From: a virus
Length of the DNA stretch: 33,322 bases
Strand: one strand, 5' to 3'
IMG/VR virus record: IMGVR_UViG_3300025128_007045
Coordinates: 1-33,322 of that record
The notes beneath the pieces were generated by a model. It saw only the letters and a list, made by a program, of their open reading frames with translations. It had not been told where the DNA came from and made no database searches. The number at the start of each line of letters is the position of its first letter. The stretch's first letter is position 1. A program made the translations under genes and the position numbers. Positions 11,926 through 20,637 of the stretch are shown here, piece by piece.

Positions 11926-14007
11926 TTAACTCCATATTCGACCCGTATCCCATGCGGAGACATCCCAAATTAGGTCATCGCCCACCGCACTCAATTCGTT
12001 TATTTCTGCAAGCCTCACGCTATACACCTGTAGCGGCACAGAGTCCCTCATGATGACTCCGGAAGATTTCAGGTCGATCATCTTCACATTAAACTGCCTG
12101 CCATACGGGTCATAAAACTTAATGAGGCGGGGCGCATTTCGGAACAGGAAGTTCTCCTGGATCTCTGCAGCCCACCTCGAGTTACCTCCACCTCTGAGGT
12201 CTTGGTCGTCACCGACCTTGATATCCATTTCAAATATCCGCCGCCTGGGTGCAGCCACGCTGGTATCGAACACCAGTGAATTCACTGCGGCCACATTCTT
12301 AGGTGTGCTTCGGGTCATCTTCATTATCCAGCGAATTTTATTGAACCTGACTTCAGAGGTTTCTTTATGTGACGCATAATCGTCCACGGCGCTGAACAGC
12401 TCCACCCCGGTAATTGCACCACGAGTCGTGTTAGGTACAAAGGTGTCGGTATATCCGGAACCGTCGAGTAAGTAACTCACAGTGGTAGGACTTGATGAGT
12501 TCGCCAGGGTTGACTGCAACCTAGCTCCGTTCAGGATTTTTTCAGATGCACCCTGACCGATATCGTTCCATGGACCCACAATAAACTGGTTGTCATAACT
12601 GATATCGAACAGGTAGCCCGGGTCCATGTCCGGAGTACTACCTACCTGGGGCAAAATGATGCTTCCTAAACGGCCCATTGATTCTGCGTTCTCACCAGTG
12701 GCGTCAGTGCCGAATAGCAACTGTGGATTAGCACCGATTAAGCCTGACCCGGTTGTGCCGATACCTTTTATTTTGTGGTACTGAGTGTACGTGTAGGTGT
12801 GAGCCTGTTTCGTATACGGGTCGAGCTTCATGATGTAACTGACGCCGTTCTTATTAACCAGGGAAAAATATATCCAGTTCGAATCTCCTGCGATTCCAGT
12901 CACTTCGCCATCAAGCTCTTCACTGCCTATCTGCGCTTGTGTTGGAGGCCACACCACACCGACAGTGTTATTTACCGGGTCCACTTTGAGAATGCGCCGG
13001 CCATATTGAACGTAGAGATTACTGTCAGCAGTCCAGACATATGGAGCCGAGCCGCTCGCGGCGGCTGAGTGCCAGTCTTCTTTATTTTGAGTTTCCACAA
13101 AGACTGCGTCTGCTGCAGTACCGTCGGAGCGCCATAAGCTGTTGGCTTTACTCACATAGATGTAGTTTCCAGCGACTGCCATTCCTTTGACGACATCGTC
13201 GTATGTCGAACCCATCTGAATAGGATTCGACCAAGCGCCCCCAGGGTTCGTTCCATCGGTGTTAGTTCGTAACGCACCCGTACCTGTCACTCCCCACAGG
13301 ATTGCCTGACCGGTGTCCTGACCACGCACTACTAAAAACTTGAACGCACTATTAGCAAGAGAGCTTTGTAGCCAACTCACACCGTAGTCAGCTGAGTAGT
13401 AGTAGTTGAGAGGAGCCTCGGTGGTGGCGTTCATTCCTGCCAGGAATAAGTGGCTGTTGAAATCCTGCACGTCAGTGATGGCGTATCCGCTGACAAATGA
13501 GAATCGCAATCTCCATTGGTTTGCGCCAGCCCATTCGTACAGATACTGACCACCGTAAGCGAAGAGCTTTCCTGACTGAACTGCGTAATAAAATTTGATT
13601 GTCGGAGTGGCTATGTCACCGGACGTAAACAGACCAGTTGTCCCACCAGCTGTTTCGGTATCGTAATTAATGTATGGACCGGCGTATAACTTGCCCGGAT
13701 ACGAGGCATCCACACCTCGAGAAAAGCTGTACTTAGTGAGTGAGCCTGGCTCTTCGTATTCGACTGCGTTGAATGCACAGCCACCGACAAAACTTTCGAA
13801 TGGCACGGCCAGTGAAATCTCGATAGGGTCTGCCTGGTAATCGTATCCACTTTGGTTTACCTGAGGTACCAGTGAATCAGCTAGCGATGCCCGGTAACCG
13901 AGAACGCCTTCCTGATCTAAAAGCTGGAAGCCCATCTTCTGGGTGTCGACTTCCATATACACATTGTATGGAGTCTGTGTGCGATGGCCGGTAGACATCA
14001 GGGTCAC
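11926..14007 (-). CDS. large tail protein with propeller-like repeats
   Basis: A 693-aa virion protein, most likely part of the short tail hub or an appendage. Residues 100-430 show recurring beta-strand blocks with aromatic/Gly edges (LFAYGGQYLYEWAG, HLFLAGMNAT, YIYVSKANSLWRSDG, NWIYFSLVNKNGVSYIMKLDP), consistent with a beta-propeller. The C-terminal 150 residues are beta-rich and more charged (RLIKFYDPYGRQFNVKMIDL), like tail attachment domains. The GTG start overlaps the upstream stop as GTGA; ATG three codons in is the alternative. No enzyme motif is seen. The specific tail position is inference from gene order. Confidence 0.65.
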   Translation of the reverse strand: MTLMSTGHRTQTPYNVYMEVDTQKMGFQLLDQEGVLGYRASLADSLVPQVNQSGYDYQADPIEISLAVPFESFVGGCAFNAVEYEEPGSLTKYSFSRGVDASYPGKLYAGPYINYDTETAGGTTGLFTSGDIATPTIKFYYAVQSGKLFAYGGQYLYEWAGANQWRLRFSFVSGYAITDVQDFNSHLFLAGMNATTEAPLNYYYSADYGVSWLQSSLANSAFKFLVVRGQDTGQAILWGVTGTGALRTNTDGTNPGGAWSNPIQMGSTYDDVVKGMAVAGNYIYVSKANSLWRSDGTAADAVFVETQNKEDWHSAAASGSAPYVWTADSNLYVQYGRRILKVDPVNNTVGVVWPPTQAQIGSEELDGEVTGIAGDSNWIYFSLVNKNGVSYIMKLDPYTKQAHTYTYTQYHKIKGIGTTGSGLIGANPQLLFGTDATGENAESMGRLGSIILPQVGSTPDMDPGYLFDISYDNQFIVGPWNDIGQGASEKILNGARLQSTLANSSSPTTVSYLLDGSGYTDTFVPNTTRGAITGVELFSAVDDYASHKETSEVRFNKIRWIMKMTRSTPKNVAAVNSLVFDTSVAAPRRRIFEMDIKVGDDQDLRGGGNSRWAAEIQENFLFRNAPRLIKFYDPYGRQFNVKMIDLKSSGVIMRDSVPLQVYSVRLAEINELSAVGDDLIWDVSAWDTGRIWS

Positions 14008-15365
14008 TCGTAAGGGCTCCGTATTCTGGTTGCCTCGGGTACGTTATAGCCCCAAGATTGAACAGCAGATTTCTTGCGGTCAATCAATTGCAACCTTCGT
14101 GCCAGCATGTCGAACTCTTCAGTAGTGACGGCCTGCCGCTCAAATAGCTCTGAAGCTGCAGCACCGTAGAGGATTAAAGCTGAAGCCTCATCCAGTTCCA
14201 TAGTGTTGGTTCCCTGGGATGTGACTAAGTCACCTAAGGCCGAAAGGAATTTCCGTCCGACCATGCGTATCTGGCGTCCTGCTGGAGGCACCCACGACAA
14301 ACCTATTCGCTGCGTGGTGGCATCCCGCCGTAATAACTTGGCGTTGCGCCAGGGGTAAATATCCTGGATGCGTTCTACTGTGCCGTAGTACAGCCACGCT
14401 CTGTTAGCGAACACCGTGACTCCGTCTGTGAGTCCATTGATTTGAAGACTGGCTTCGAGCTTCGTGGCGTTCGTCCCAGAAATTTCTTTTGTCAGTGTCA
14501 ATAGCTCCCATCCTTTACCCAAGTGAGTGGATGATGTGCTGGTAAGTGCGTCGTCTTCGAGTTTCAAATAGGCATGTCCTGCCTGCTCGCAGTAGACCCA
14601 CATCCCAAATGTCATGGTTCTCCCGGCTGCGTCAGAAGCTGTGATTCCCCAGGTTGAAGATGTTTGCTGCAGAAGTCCCGTGCCACCAGCTGCAATAGCG
14701 AGCCGCAGGCACGAGCTGTCGTATTTTGGAACTAGCCTGTCTGAGGTACTGTCTGCTACAACAGTGACACCAGCGCCGGACGTCGTCCATTCTGACGTGC
14801 TGTCAATAACTCCATTATTTAGTACATTCCAGGCTGCATCAGGGTCAATGGGATTTTCAACGAATACATACAGCGGACCCGAACGAACCTCTGGGTCTAC
14901 CGGGTATGAATCACTGACCCCATCAGACGTTACGTCGTCGTTATAGCTCAGCGCGAATGCTCGTTCGAACACATCCTCTCTCAATCTGCCGTTGTCGAGG
15001 CAGTTGAATTTATCTGCAGGGTCGTAACGGTGTAATGAGTAGGTCACTGCTGTGCCTACCTGAGCACTGAATCCAGGTGTAAGGAAAATAGTTCCGGTCG
15101 CCGAAATAAACTGCGATACTCTCTGCACTTCATATTGCGTTCCGCCAGCCCCAGTGATGCGGACGTAATAGTCAAGAATTTGATCGTCACCGAACCGACC
15201 GAGCTTCGAATCTACAATTGTGCCGCCAGAGGCGAGCCCGGCAGACGTTGTGGTTGAGCTCCAATAGTCATTTATAAATCGAGAGAACCCGTCCAGTAAT
15301 TGGTCACCGGTAAGAAGGGAACTTCCCGAACTCGAGGTTGTGGGAAATCCTATACCTACTACCAT
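14004..15365 (-). CDS. virion structural protein, tail/adaptor region
   Basis: A 453-aa protein. The N-terminus (SLLTGDQLLDGFSRFINDYW) is helical and the first third could anchor it to the head-tail interface; the middle (residues 180-320) is a beta sandwich with a carbohydrate-binding-module feel (MTFGMWVYCEQAGHAYLKLED); the C-terminal 120 residues are helical (ASALILYGAAASELFERQAV, MLARRLQLIDRKKSAV). It may be an adaptor or tail protein combining a head-binding part and a surface domain. TAGGAG precedes the ATG. No named family is recognised. Confidence 0.6.
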   Translation of the reverse strand: MVVGIGFPTTSSSGSSLLTGDQLLDGFSRFINDYWSSTTTSAGLASGGTIVDSKLGRFGDDQILDYYVRITGAGGTQYEVQRVSQFISATGTIFLTPGFSAQVGTAVTYSLHRYDPADKFNCLDNGRLREDVFERAFALSYNDDVTSDGVSDSYPVDPEVRSGPLYVFVENPIDPDAAWNVLNNGVIDSTSEWTTSGAGVTVVADSTSDRLVPKYDSSCLRLAIAAGGTGLLQQTSSTWGITASDAAGRTMTFGMWVYCEQAGHAYLKLEDDALTSTSSTHLGKGWELLTLTKEISGTNATKLEASLQINGLTDGVTVFANRAWLYYGTVERIQDIYPWRNAKLLRRDATTQRIGLSWVPPAGRQIRMVGRKFLSALGDLVTSQGTNTMELDEASALILYGAAASELFERQAVTTEEFDMLARRLQLIDRKKSAVQSWGYNVPEATRIRSPYE

Positions 15366-15374
15366 GTCAGGCTC

Positions 15375-15686
15375 CTATTCAATATCTAACATCTCAGGAG
15401 TTGTGTTGCCAAACCCCAACCATGCTGTCTTGCGATCTTCATCAGTTGTCCAACTACCGTCGTATTTCAAAATTTCGTAAGGCCAAAAACGCGCAGGAGG
15501 AGTTATATCTTTTACTAATTCATGCGTTGTAGTATTAGCTATGTACACAGCAGTAACCCAATCAATAGGCTTAGGGGTGCTACCTAAATTTACTGTCATA
15601 CCAGTGGCTTCTAATGTAATTGTGTCGTATTTATCAAAAATAAATTCCACTACGTTGTCTGATTTACGTCTAATTATTTGCGCCAT
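15375..15686 (-). CDS. small tail-associated protein
   Basis: A 103-aa protein, mainly beta (VVEFIFDKYDTITLEATGMTVNLG, WVTAVYIANTTTH) with an aromatic-rich end (RFWPYEILKYDGSW). It is likely a small virion or fibre-assembly protein, judged from its place between fibre and tail genes. Its ATG overlaps the long fibre gene stop (TAATG). Base use is more AT-rich than in the flanking tail genes, like the distal part of the neighbouring fibre, so both may have arrived together. Confidence 0.6.
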   Translation of the reverse strand: MAQIIRRKSDNVVEFIFDKYDTITLEATGMTVNLGSTPKPIDWVTAVYIANTTTHELVKDITPPARFWPYEILKYDGSWTTDEDRKTAWLGFGNTTPEMLDIE

Positions 15687-18304
15687 TAGCCTGTACCCGT
15701 CCCTGTATTTTCGACCAGTAATTTAGTAGCTGATACAGCACGACCTACAAATTTATCGGTTGAAGTAACTGTTGTGCCAATACTGCCATCTGTTTGAGCG
15801 TAATAATCAGCGCCTACAGTCAATCCAGTATGCACATCGCTCATACCACCAAGTACATACACTTCAATAGCTTGTGCTGCACCTGACGTAGTGTTTTTAG
15901 CTACACCTAGCCACGCGGAGTCTGTTGTAGAACCAACTCCTAAAAATACGCCTTGTGCCGAAGTCGCATTAGTACTGCCGTTAAACATTACAACTGCAGC
16001 ATTTCTGACATCAGCCGTCGCCGCGTGTCCAACGAATTGAAATGCTTTTTCAGAAGTTGTAAAGTTAAACGCTGTGGTAGTAGCGTCAGTAAGACTCGCT
16101 CGGTCTATAGTAGTAGCTGTTATATCTAACAAATCCACTATCATGCTGCTGCTTGCCCCTGCTGGCTCACCAGATCCGTACATACAGTACGTGGCATCAT
16201 TAACTGCATCATAAAGTAAAGGCACTTGCTTAGTGTTAAGCCCACTGCTATAACCAGCTACTTGAGCACCTGCCCACAAATCAGATGTAGCGTTAGTAGT
16301 AGTTTGATACATAACATCTTTTAGATCAGGCACATAATTGCCACCTGCATTTGGGTCCCATAATTGAATCTGTTGCCAGTCGGCAGAACCTCCCGCAGTC
16401 CAATTTAGGTACACTGCCGCCCTGTCTAAATGTGCTATGTGCGCTACTGATATGCCGTAAGACTGCGCTGAGGAACTTCCGTTATATTTTACTTGAGTTC
16501 CGTTAGTTGCGCCGCCACGTACATCTAATTCATCTCCTGAATATGTCATTGTCATTGCGTAAGTAGATCCGTTTCCTTGCGACCAGACAGAGAAAAACAA
16601 ATTATTTGTTGAATCCCAATATCCATCGCTTACTTTTAGATCCCATTCGCTCCACGCACTTGTCTTAAAAGTCCCAGTGTCGAAACCTGTCCCATTTACA
16701 TACACTGTTTGCGTACAAACTCCAGTCGCCGCTGCCGACCCTGACATTAAACAGGCAATACCGCCGTCCCCATTTCCATCTACCACATAATCTATAATGG
16801 CTTTATTTGTCGAACCGTTAGACGAAATAGAAGTTAAAGTTCCTTCTGAACTTATAGTTGCACTCGCTCCTGTACCAGAGGGAGTTAGATGCAACGCATA
16901 CCAAGTAGCGTTACCTACACATGCCACTACAACTATTTTATTAGCAGTAGCATCCCACGCTATCGCCATGTTATTTGTGTACATTCCTGAAAATTGAGTA
17001 CTCGCATAAGGAGTTCCCCATGTCACAGTAGGAGTACTTCCGCTTGAGGTAACAGTAATAGCAGTTAGATAGAGTTCAGCCGCACCTGATCCATCACCAG
17101 ATACAACCCATATGTTTCCTAAATTATCTTCGCACCAATCGCTAGTGGAATTTGGCGGATATCCAAGAGTAGAGCTTCCTGCGGTATTTGTTCCCATCGT
17201 AATGCCATCAACAAATGATGTTCCTACTTCTTTTACTGTGCCATCTGACATCAGTACACATACGTCTCCCGCAGTAATGGCAGTAGATCCCGAATTGGTT
17301 GTTGTTGCGTACACTCCACCTGAAGCAGCAGCTACCCATGAAGGGGCTGATGTAGAACCATTGCTCGTTAAAACAGTTCCAGACGTGGCTGATAGAGGAA
17401 GAGCTGTTACCTGGCCGGTCGAGTTGGCTGTATAAAATATGCTGTTTGCTGTATCTGACAGCAGGGTAGGTTTAATCTGAGCGATGGTAGCTTTCTTCAC
17501 CGCGTATGTGGCGTCAGCATCAGCAAACAAAATTTGGTCTGTGGATGCCAGGGTGTCTCCGGTACCATCCGCTGCTGCGTTGATGGTGACTTCGATATCA
17601 GTTGCGTCCACAGATATAGCGTTGCCGCCTACTGCGTTCAGTGTGGCGATGCCTGACGCGGCGCCGCCGGACAGTCCATCACCAGCAACCACTTCTGTAA
17701 TATCACCTGCAGAAGTAATCAAGGTTTGTACCGTGGTGCCGTCGTAGTACTTAATGACGTCGCCTGTTGTGTTGTACCAAATATCTCCTTCGACAGGCGT
17801 GCCTGGATCGGTAGATACCGCCGGGCGTACTGGCCCACTGGCGATGAATTCAGTACCCGAAATAGTTGAGGAGCCTGTGATGGCACCAGTCACTCCGAGT
17901 GTGCTGCTCAAAGTTGTGGCACCCGTAACTCCCAAAGTGGAGTCAAGTGAAGCAGCCCCTGAGGCTGCAAGTGTGGTTGCGCTAATAGGCGCTACGTTGT
18001 TGCCGAGTGCGCCGTACTCAGCGGGGAATTGCCATCCCCTGGATGTGAATGTGAATCCAGTTTTAACTGGGGTAAGTGTGACGCGGTCTGTCGTGACAGC
18101 ATCAGCTTCATCAATCCACGCTTCGACGCGGCCACTGGCATCGGTCTCTAGCGGATTGGTTGCCACCGTAGGGCCCGTGAGAGCCGTATACATCGTCGGT
18201 GTGATAGGTGTGGTTGTTTCAAAGTCGTACACATTGACTGCGACACCCGCGATTGGGACGCCAGTGTTATCGAGTACCTGGTATCTGAGTGCCTGTCTTG
18301 CCAT
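15686..18304 (-). CDS. long tail fibre/receptor-binding protein
   Basis: An 872-aa fibre protein. Residues 1-95 form a conserved virion-anchoring domain (QALRYQVLDNTGVPIAGVAVNVYD, RGWQFPAEYG). Then come the fibre-shaft repeats TTLAASGAASLDSTLGVTGATTLSSTLGVTGA and a PxxPVEGDIWYNTTGDVIKYYDG segment typical of phage fibres. The large distal part is beta-rich with many Asn/Ser/Thr; the end (HTGLTVGADYYAQTDGSIGTT) is a common fibre C-terminal module. I use ATG at 18304 because AAGGAGG lies six bases upstream; a GTG at 18322 precedes that RBS. The distal two thirds are clearly AT-richer than the N-terminal third, a sign of module exchange. Confidence 0.88.
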   Translation of the reverse strand: MARQALRYQVLDNTGVPIAGVAVNVYDFETTTPITPTMYTALTGPTVATNPLETDASGRVEAWIDEADAVTTDRVTLTPVKTGFTFTSRGWQFPAEYGALGNNVAPISATTLAASGAASLDSTLGVTGATTLSSTLGVTGAITGSSTISGTEFIASGPVRPAVSTDPGTPVEGDIWYNTTGDVIKYYDGTTVQTLITSAGDITEVVAGDGLSGGAASGIATLNAVGGNAISVDATDIEVTINAAADGTGDTLASTDQILFADADATYAVKKATIAQIKPTLLSDTANSIFYTANSTGQVTALPLSATSGTVLTSNGSTSAPSWVAAASGGVYATTTNSGSTAITAGDVCVLMSDGTVKEVGTSFVDGITMGTNTAGSSTLGYPPNSTSDWCEDNLGNIWVVSGDGSGAAELYLTAITVTSSGSTPTVTWGTPYASTQFSGMYTNNMAIAWDATANKIVVVACVGNATWYALHLTPSGTGASATISSEGTLTSISSNGSTNKAIIDYVVDGNGDGGIACLMSGSAAATGVCTQTVYVNGTGFDTGTFKTSAWSEWDLKVSDGYWDSTNNLFFSVWSQGNGSTYAMTMTYSGDELDVRGGATNGTQVKYNGSSSAQSYGISVAHIAHLDRAAVYLNWTAGGSADWQQIQLWDPNAGGNYVPDLKDVMYQTTTNATSDLWAGAQVAGYSSGLNTKQVPLLYDAVNDATYCMYGSGEPAGASSSMIVDLLDITATTIDRASLTDATTTAFNFTTSEKAFQFVGHAATADVRNAAVVMFNGSTNATSAQGVFLGVGSTTDSAWLGVAKNTTSGAAQAIEVYVLGGMSDVHTGLTVGADYYAQTDGSIGTTVTSTDKFVGRAVSATKLLVENTGTGTG

Positions 18305-18326
18305 GAGTACCTCCTTGTGCACTGAA

Positions 18327-18354
18327 GGGGAGGGGGAAGCACAACCCCCTCCCC
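18327..18354 (-). other. strong GC hairpin before the fibre gene
   Basis: A perfect 10-bp stem (ggggaggggg / ccccctcccc) around 8 nt, in the leader of the fibre gene. No U-tract follows in the minus direction, so it is an attenuator or mRNA-stability element rather than a standard terminator. Confidence 0.65.
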
Positions 18355-18362
18355 ATTACCTG

Positions 18363-18385
18363 CTAGTCCTTGTGGGCGGGACTAG
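18363..18385 (-). other. second hairpin overlapping a stop codon
   Basis: ctagtcc and ggactag form a 7-bp stem around 9 nt. The right arm contains the stop codon of the 129-aa head gene. Together with the 10-bp stem downstream it makes a tandem structure between head and fibre genes. Confidence 0.5.
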
Positions 18386-18771
18386 AAGGCGGTAGGTGCA
18401 ACGAGGGCCAGGACCCTGCTGGCTGTGCCAGCGATGGTTCCCTTAATCTTCATGTCACTCTGAAGGAAACGAGACGAGTCGACAGTGATTGCCTTCTGTT
18501 CGCTTGCTCCCATCGTGAATGTAAGATCTCCTAGCCCGGCTCGTATAGCCGGCCCCGAATTTGGGTTAGCCGTATTCGGGTCTTGTCCAGCCGTGATAGT
18601 TACAGTGTGGGCTCCAGAGCCATCTGTTACTACCAGGATGATTGCGCGGTTACCGTATCCGGTCGTGTCCACTGAGAAACCATCTGCGTGGTTAATCAGC
18701 GTACCGTTACCGAGTGCGGCACTCGCCGTGTTTTGCGCCAAATCTGTTGGCGGCACTGGTATTACTGCCAT
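18382..18771 (-). CDS. small head-associated structural protein
   Basis: A 129-aa protein made immediately after the major capsid protein. It is beta-rich (GYGNRAIILVVTDGSGAHTVTITAG, DLTFTMGASEQKAITV) with Ala/Gly/Thr bias and no Cys. Proteins of this size and position are often capsid decoration (head stabilisation) proteins; that is inference from position and composition. RBS GGAGG with an A-rich spacer precedes the ATG. Two hairpins follow its stop, which could set its high level relative to the fibre genes. Confidence 0.65.
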   Translation of the reverse strand: MAVIPVPPTDLAQNTASAALGNGTLINHADGFSVDTTGYGNRAIILVVTDGSGAHTVTITAGQDPNTANPNSGPAIRAGLGDLTFTMGASEQKAITVDSSRFLQSDMKIKGTIAGTASRVLALVAPTAF

Positions 18772-18784
18772 TGTTTTATACCTC

Positions 18785-19657
18785 CTACGCTGCTACTACA
18801 TATGCTGAGGAAACAGCCTGAGGTCGAGTAACTGAGCAGCCGTACAAGTACAGACCCTTCACAGCATCAGCGAATTTAGCTTCAGGTCTGAACGACTCAA
18901 CGTCGTTAATCTGCGAAGCAAATGTTGTCGCGATGTTTGCGCCGGCCAAAATGTAGCTCGAGCCTGCGGCTGCGCCGTCTGGTAAGTTACTCGATACATG
19001 TATATCGAATCCAGCTGCAGCACCGACTAGACCTGATGACAGGTCAGCTCGGTTTTGGCTCGTGCCGTAGTTGACGAATCTATCATCCTTCATCAACATA
19101 CCTCTGAACCAAGGTGTGACAACTACCCATCGACCCTGGCGAGGCACGTTCTCATCATCGAGTGTGACTCCCAAATCGACTAGTTTTACATACGCGTTTA
19201 CGTCTGCTGCTGCGGTTCCAATCGAGAACGCGGCACCAGCTGCGGCGGTCAACGCGTTAGCTGACTGAACGCCGTTTTTGATGGTGGAGAGAATATATGT
19301 ATCTGCTCCGTCAGCGAGGCCGTAGGCGGCATCTCGCATAGCCGAGCTCATAATTGCTCCATCATTCATTGTTTGTGCCCGGTCAACATCATCCAATAGG
19401 AAAGAAAACATTTTACTCTGTGTAATTTCCAAAGTTTGAGCTGCTGTTTCCAGTTGCTCAGGTACGATTTCTGTTGAGTTCTTTGTGTAGTCACTGATCG
19501 TCACACGAGACAATGTGTTGATTCGCACTGCATCACCATGACTACGAATATCGCCTTCGTAATCTTGGTTGGTCAGAGCTTTCGCCACTAATGACTTGTC
19601 TAGTGCATCGAGAAGTTCAGCACTCCACAGAGTCGGGATCATCGACTCTACTGACAT
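18785..19657 (-). CDS. major capsid protein
   Basis: A 290-aa major capsid protein of the HK97-fold class found in podovirus-like phages. It starts MSVESMIPTLWSAELLDALD, has the E-loop-like charged stretch DAVRINTLSRVTISDYTKNS, the central TYILSTIKNG spine-helix region, and the A-domain end GRWVVVTPWFRGMLMKDDRFVN followed by YILAGANIATTFASQINDVESFRPE. This N-to-C order matches phage coat proteins I know. It directly follows the scaffold gene and comes before a small head protein. The ATG is preceded by GGGAGTACCACC, a leader block also found before the scaffold gene and in the late promoter regions. Confidence 0.9.
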   Translation of the reverse strand: MSVESMIPTLWSAELLDALDKSLVAKALTNQDYEGDIRSHGDAVRINTLSRVTISDYTKNSTEIVPEQLETAAQTLEITQSKMFSFLLDDVDRAQTMNDGAIMSSAMRDAAYGLADGADTYILSTIKNGVQSANALTAAAGAAFSIGTAAADVNAYVKLVDLGVTLDDENVPRQGRWVVVTPWFRGMLMKDDRFVNYGTSQNRADLSSGLVGAAAGFDIHVSSNLPDGAAAGSSYILAGANIATTFASQINDVESFRPEAKFADAVKGLYLYGCSVTRPQAVSSAYVVAA

Positions 19658-19670
19658 GGGTGGTACTCCC
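19658..19670 (-). repeat. GGGAGTACCACC leader repeat, capsid copy
   Basis: gggagtaccaccc on the minus strand abuts the ATG of the major capsid gene. It shares 12 bases with the scaffold-leader repeat. GGGAG can serve as the Shine-Dalgarno, with an 8-nt spacing to ATG. Confidence 0.7.
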
Positions 19671-19680
19671 TAATAAGTTG

Positions 19681-20496
19681 TTATGACGCTTGAAGAGCCT
19701 TCATTCGCTGTTCCCTGGGGATGGCTCTGATCTCTTCAGCAGTCATGGTTTCTAATTTCTCTCGAGTTAGATTATTAGTACTTGCACTTGCTCTGTTGGG
19801 GCTAGGCGCAGCAGCGTTCTTACGCTGGGCAATTCTTTGTTCGGTTGTTGATTCCGTCATTTTATCTATGTATGCCTTTGCGCTTGCCACGGCGGCGTCG
19901 AGGGTTTGGTTAGCATCTACATTCCAGATAGGCATCTGACCAATCTCATCTTGAGTTAGGCCCTTTGCTTCTCCATACGAATACACAGCTACGCTGGCCT
20001 CTCCAGCACGTCGCGCTCCTTCAGATAATTGTTCGTCCGTAATCTGACTCGTCTTAGATGAATCAGGCGCACCAGCTATCTCCGCACGTATTTCCTCTTT
20101 AGCTGTGTTGAGTGCCTTCTGGAATTCGTTATCCTGGCGCTGTTGCGCTAGGACCGTTTTTCCTTCTTCACTCATCACATCAGCTAAACCTATATCGAGT
20201 AATCCCCGAATAGATTCGACCGCTTCAGAGGCGTGTAACAGTTCTTCTTTGGTGGCGAAATCATCAAGCCTGTTATTCAAGCGATCCAGGCTACTTGTTG
20301 CACGATTTGTCACGTGCTTCGAATCCCTGAATTGGGACTCAAGGGCCTCTATGCGCTTTAATAATTTCGAGACAACTGGCGTGTCATCCTCCGACAACTT
20401 TGCGTCAGTATCTTCGTCCGGAGCCGCATCGATTGCGGAATCCTGATCGTCGATAGCGACCTCATCGTCTTGAGGTAGAGCGTCTACATCGTTCAC
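19681..20496 (-). CDS. capsid scaffolding protein
   Basis: A 271-aa acidic protein with a long coiled coil (KLLKRIEALESQFRDS, SLDRLNNRLDDF) after an Asp/Glu-rich head (DDEVAIDDQDSAIDAAPDED), and a basic, Ala/Ser-rich C-terminal part (RIAQRKNAAAPSPNRAS) ending in a short helix (IRAIPREQRMKALQA), the type of segment that binds coat protein in scaffolds. Position directly before the capsid gene supports this. The start is GTG with GGGAG about 10 nt upstream. It is the first gene behind the late promoter at 20530-20559. Confidence 0.85.
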   Translation of the reverse strand: MNDVDALPQDDEVAIDDQDSAIDAAPDEDTDAKLSEDDTPVVSKLLKRIEALESQFRDSKHVTNRATSSLDRLNNRLDDFATKEELLHASEAVESIRGLLDIGLADVMSEEGKTVLAQQRQDNEFQKALNTAKEEIRAEIAGAPDSSKTSQITDEQLSEGARRAGEASVAVYSYGEAKGLTQDEIGQMPIWNVDANQTLDAAVASAKAYIDKMTESTTEQRIAQRKNAAAPSPNRASASTNNLTREKLETMTAEEIRAIPREQRMKALQAS

Positions 20497-20498
20497 TA

Positions 20499-20514
20499 AG
20501 GTGGTACTCCCAGA
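20499..20514 (-). repeat. GGGAGTACCACC leader repeat, scaffold copy
   Basis: tctgggagtaccacct on the minus strand, directly before the scaffold start. A second exact 16-nt copy lies at 20610-20625, a shorter one (gggagtaccaccc) before the capsid gene at 19658-19670, and ctggagtaccac at 32948-32959. It includes the likely Shine-Dalgarno GGGAG, so it may be a shared translational leader. Confidence 0.7.
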
Positions 20515-20529
20515 ACATCTGTCTGATCT

Positions 20530-20559
20530 ATTTTACCATTTTTTGGTACTACATATCAA
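20530..20559 (-). promoter_or_regulatory. late (head/tail operon) promoter
   Basis: On the minus strand TTGATA (20554-20559), an 18-nt spacer and TAAAAT (20530-20535) with an extended -10 (TGG before it). It lies 34 bp before the scaffold start and downstream of a terminator. The surrounding 20 nt (20524-20543) are repeated exactly before the packaging operon at 32973-32992. Confidence 0.75.
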
Positions 20560-20609
20560 CAGGTATTGCACATCAAATAACCAAGTGTTACGCTTGTCTT
20601 AGCTCTTAG

Positions 20610-20625
20610 AGGTGGTACTCCCAGA
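20610..20625 (-). repeat. GGGAGTACCACC repeat, upstream copy
   Basis: An exact 16-nt copy of the scaffold-leader repeat, 111 bp upstream of it and upstream of the late promoter, with no gene start after it. It may be a duplication remnant or a protein-binding site. Confidence 0.7.
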
Positions 20626-20637
20626 GCAAATCAGACT

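Noticed and set aside
18327-18354. Intrinsic terminator
   Set aside because: The stem is strong but no U-tract follows in the minus direction, so I list it as a hairpin only.
17754-18395. 213-codon plus-strand frame antisense to the fibre N-terminus
   Set aside because: Low-complexity Val/Ser/Pro product reflecting Gly/Ala/Thr-rich fibre codons read backwards; no RBS or promoter.
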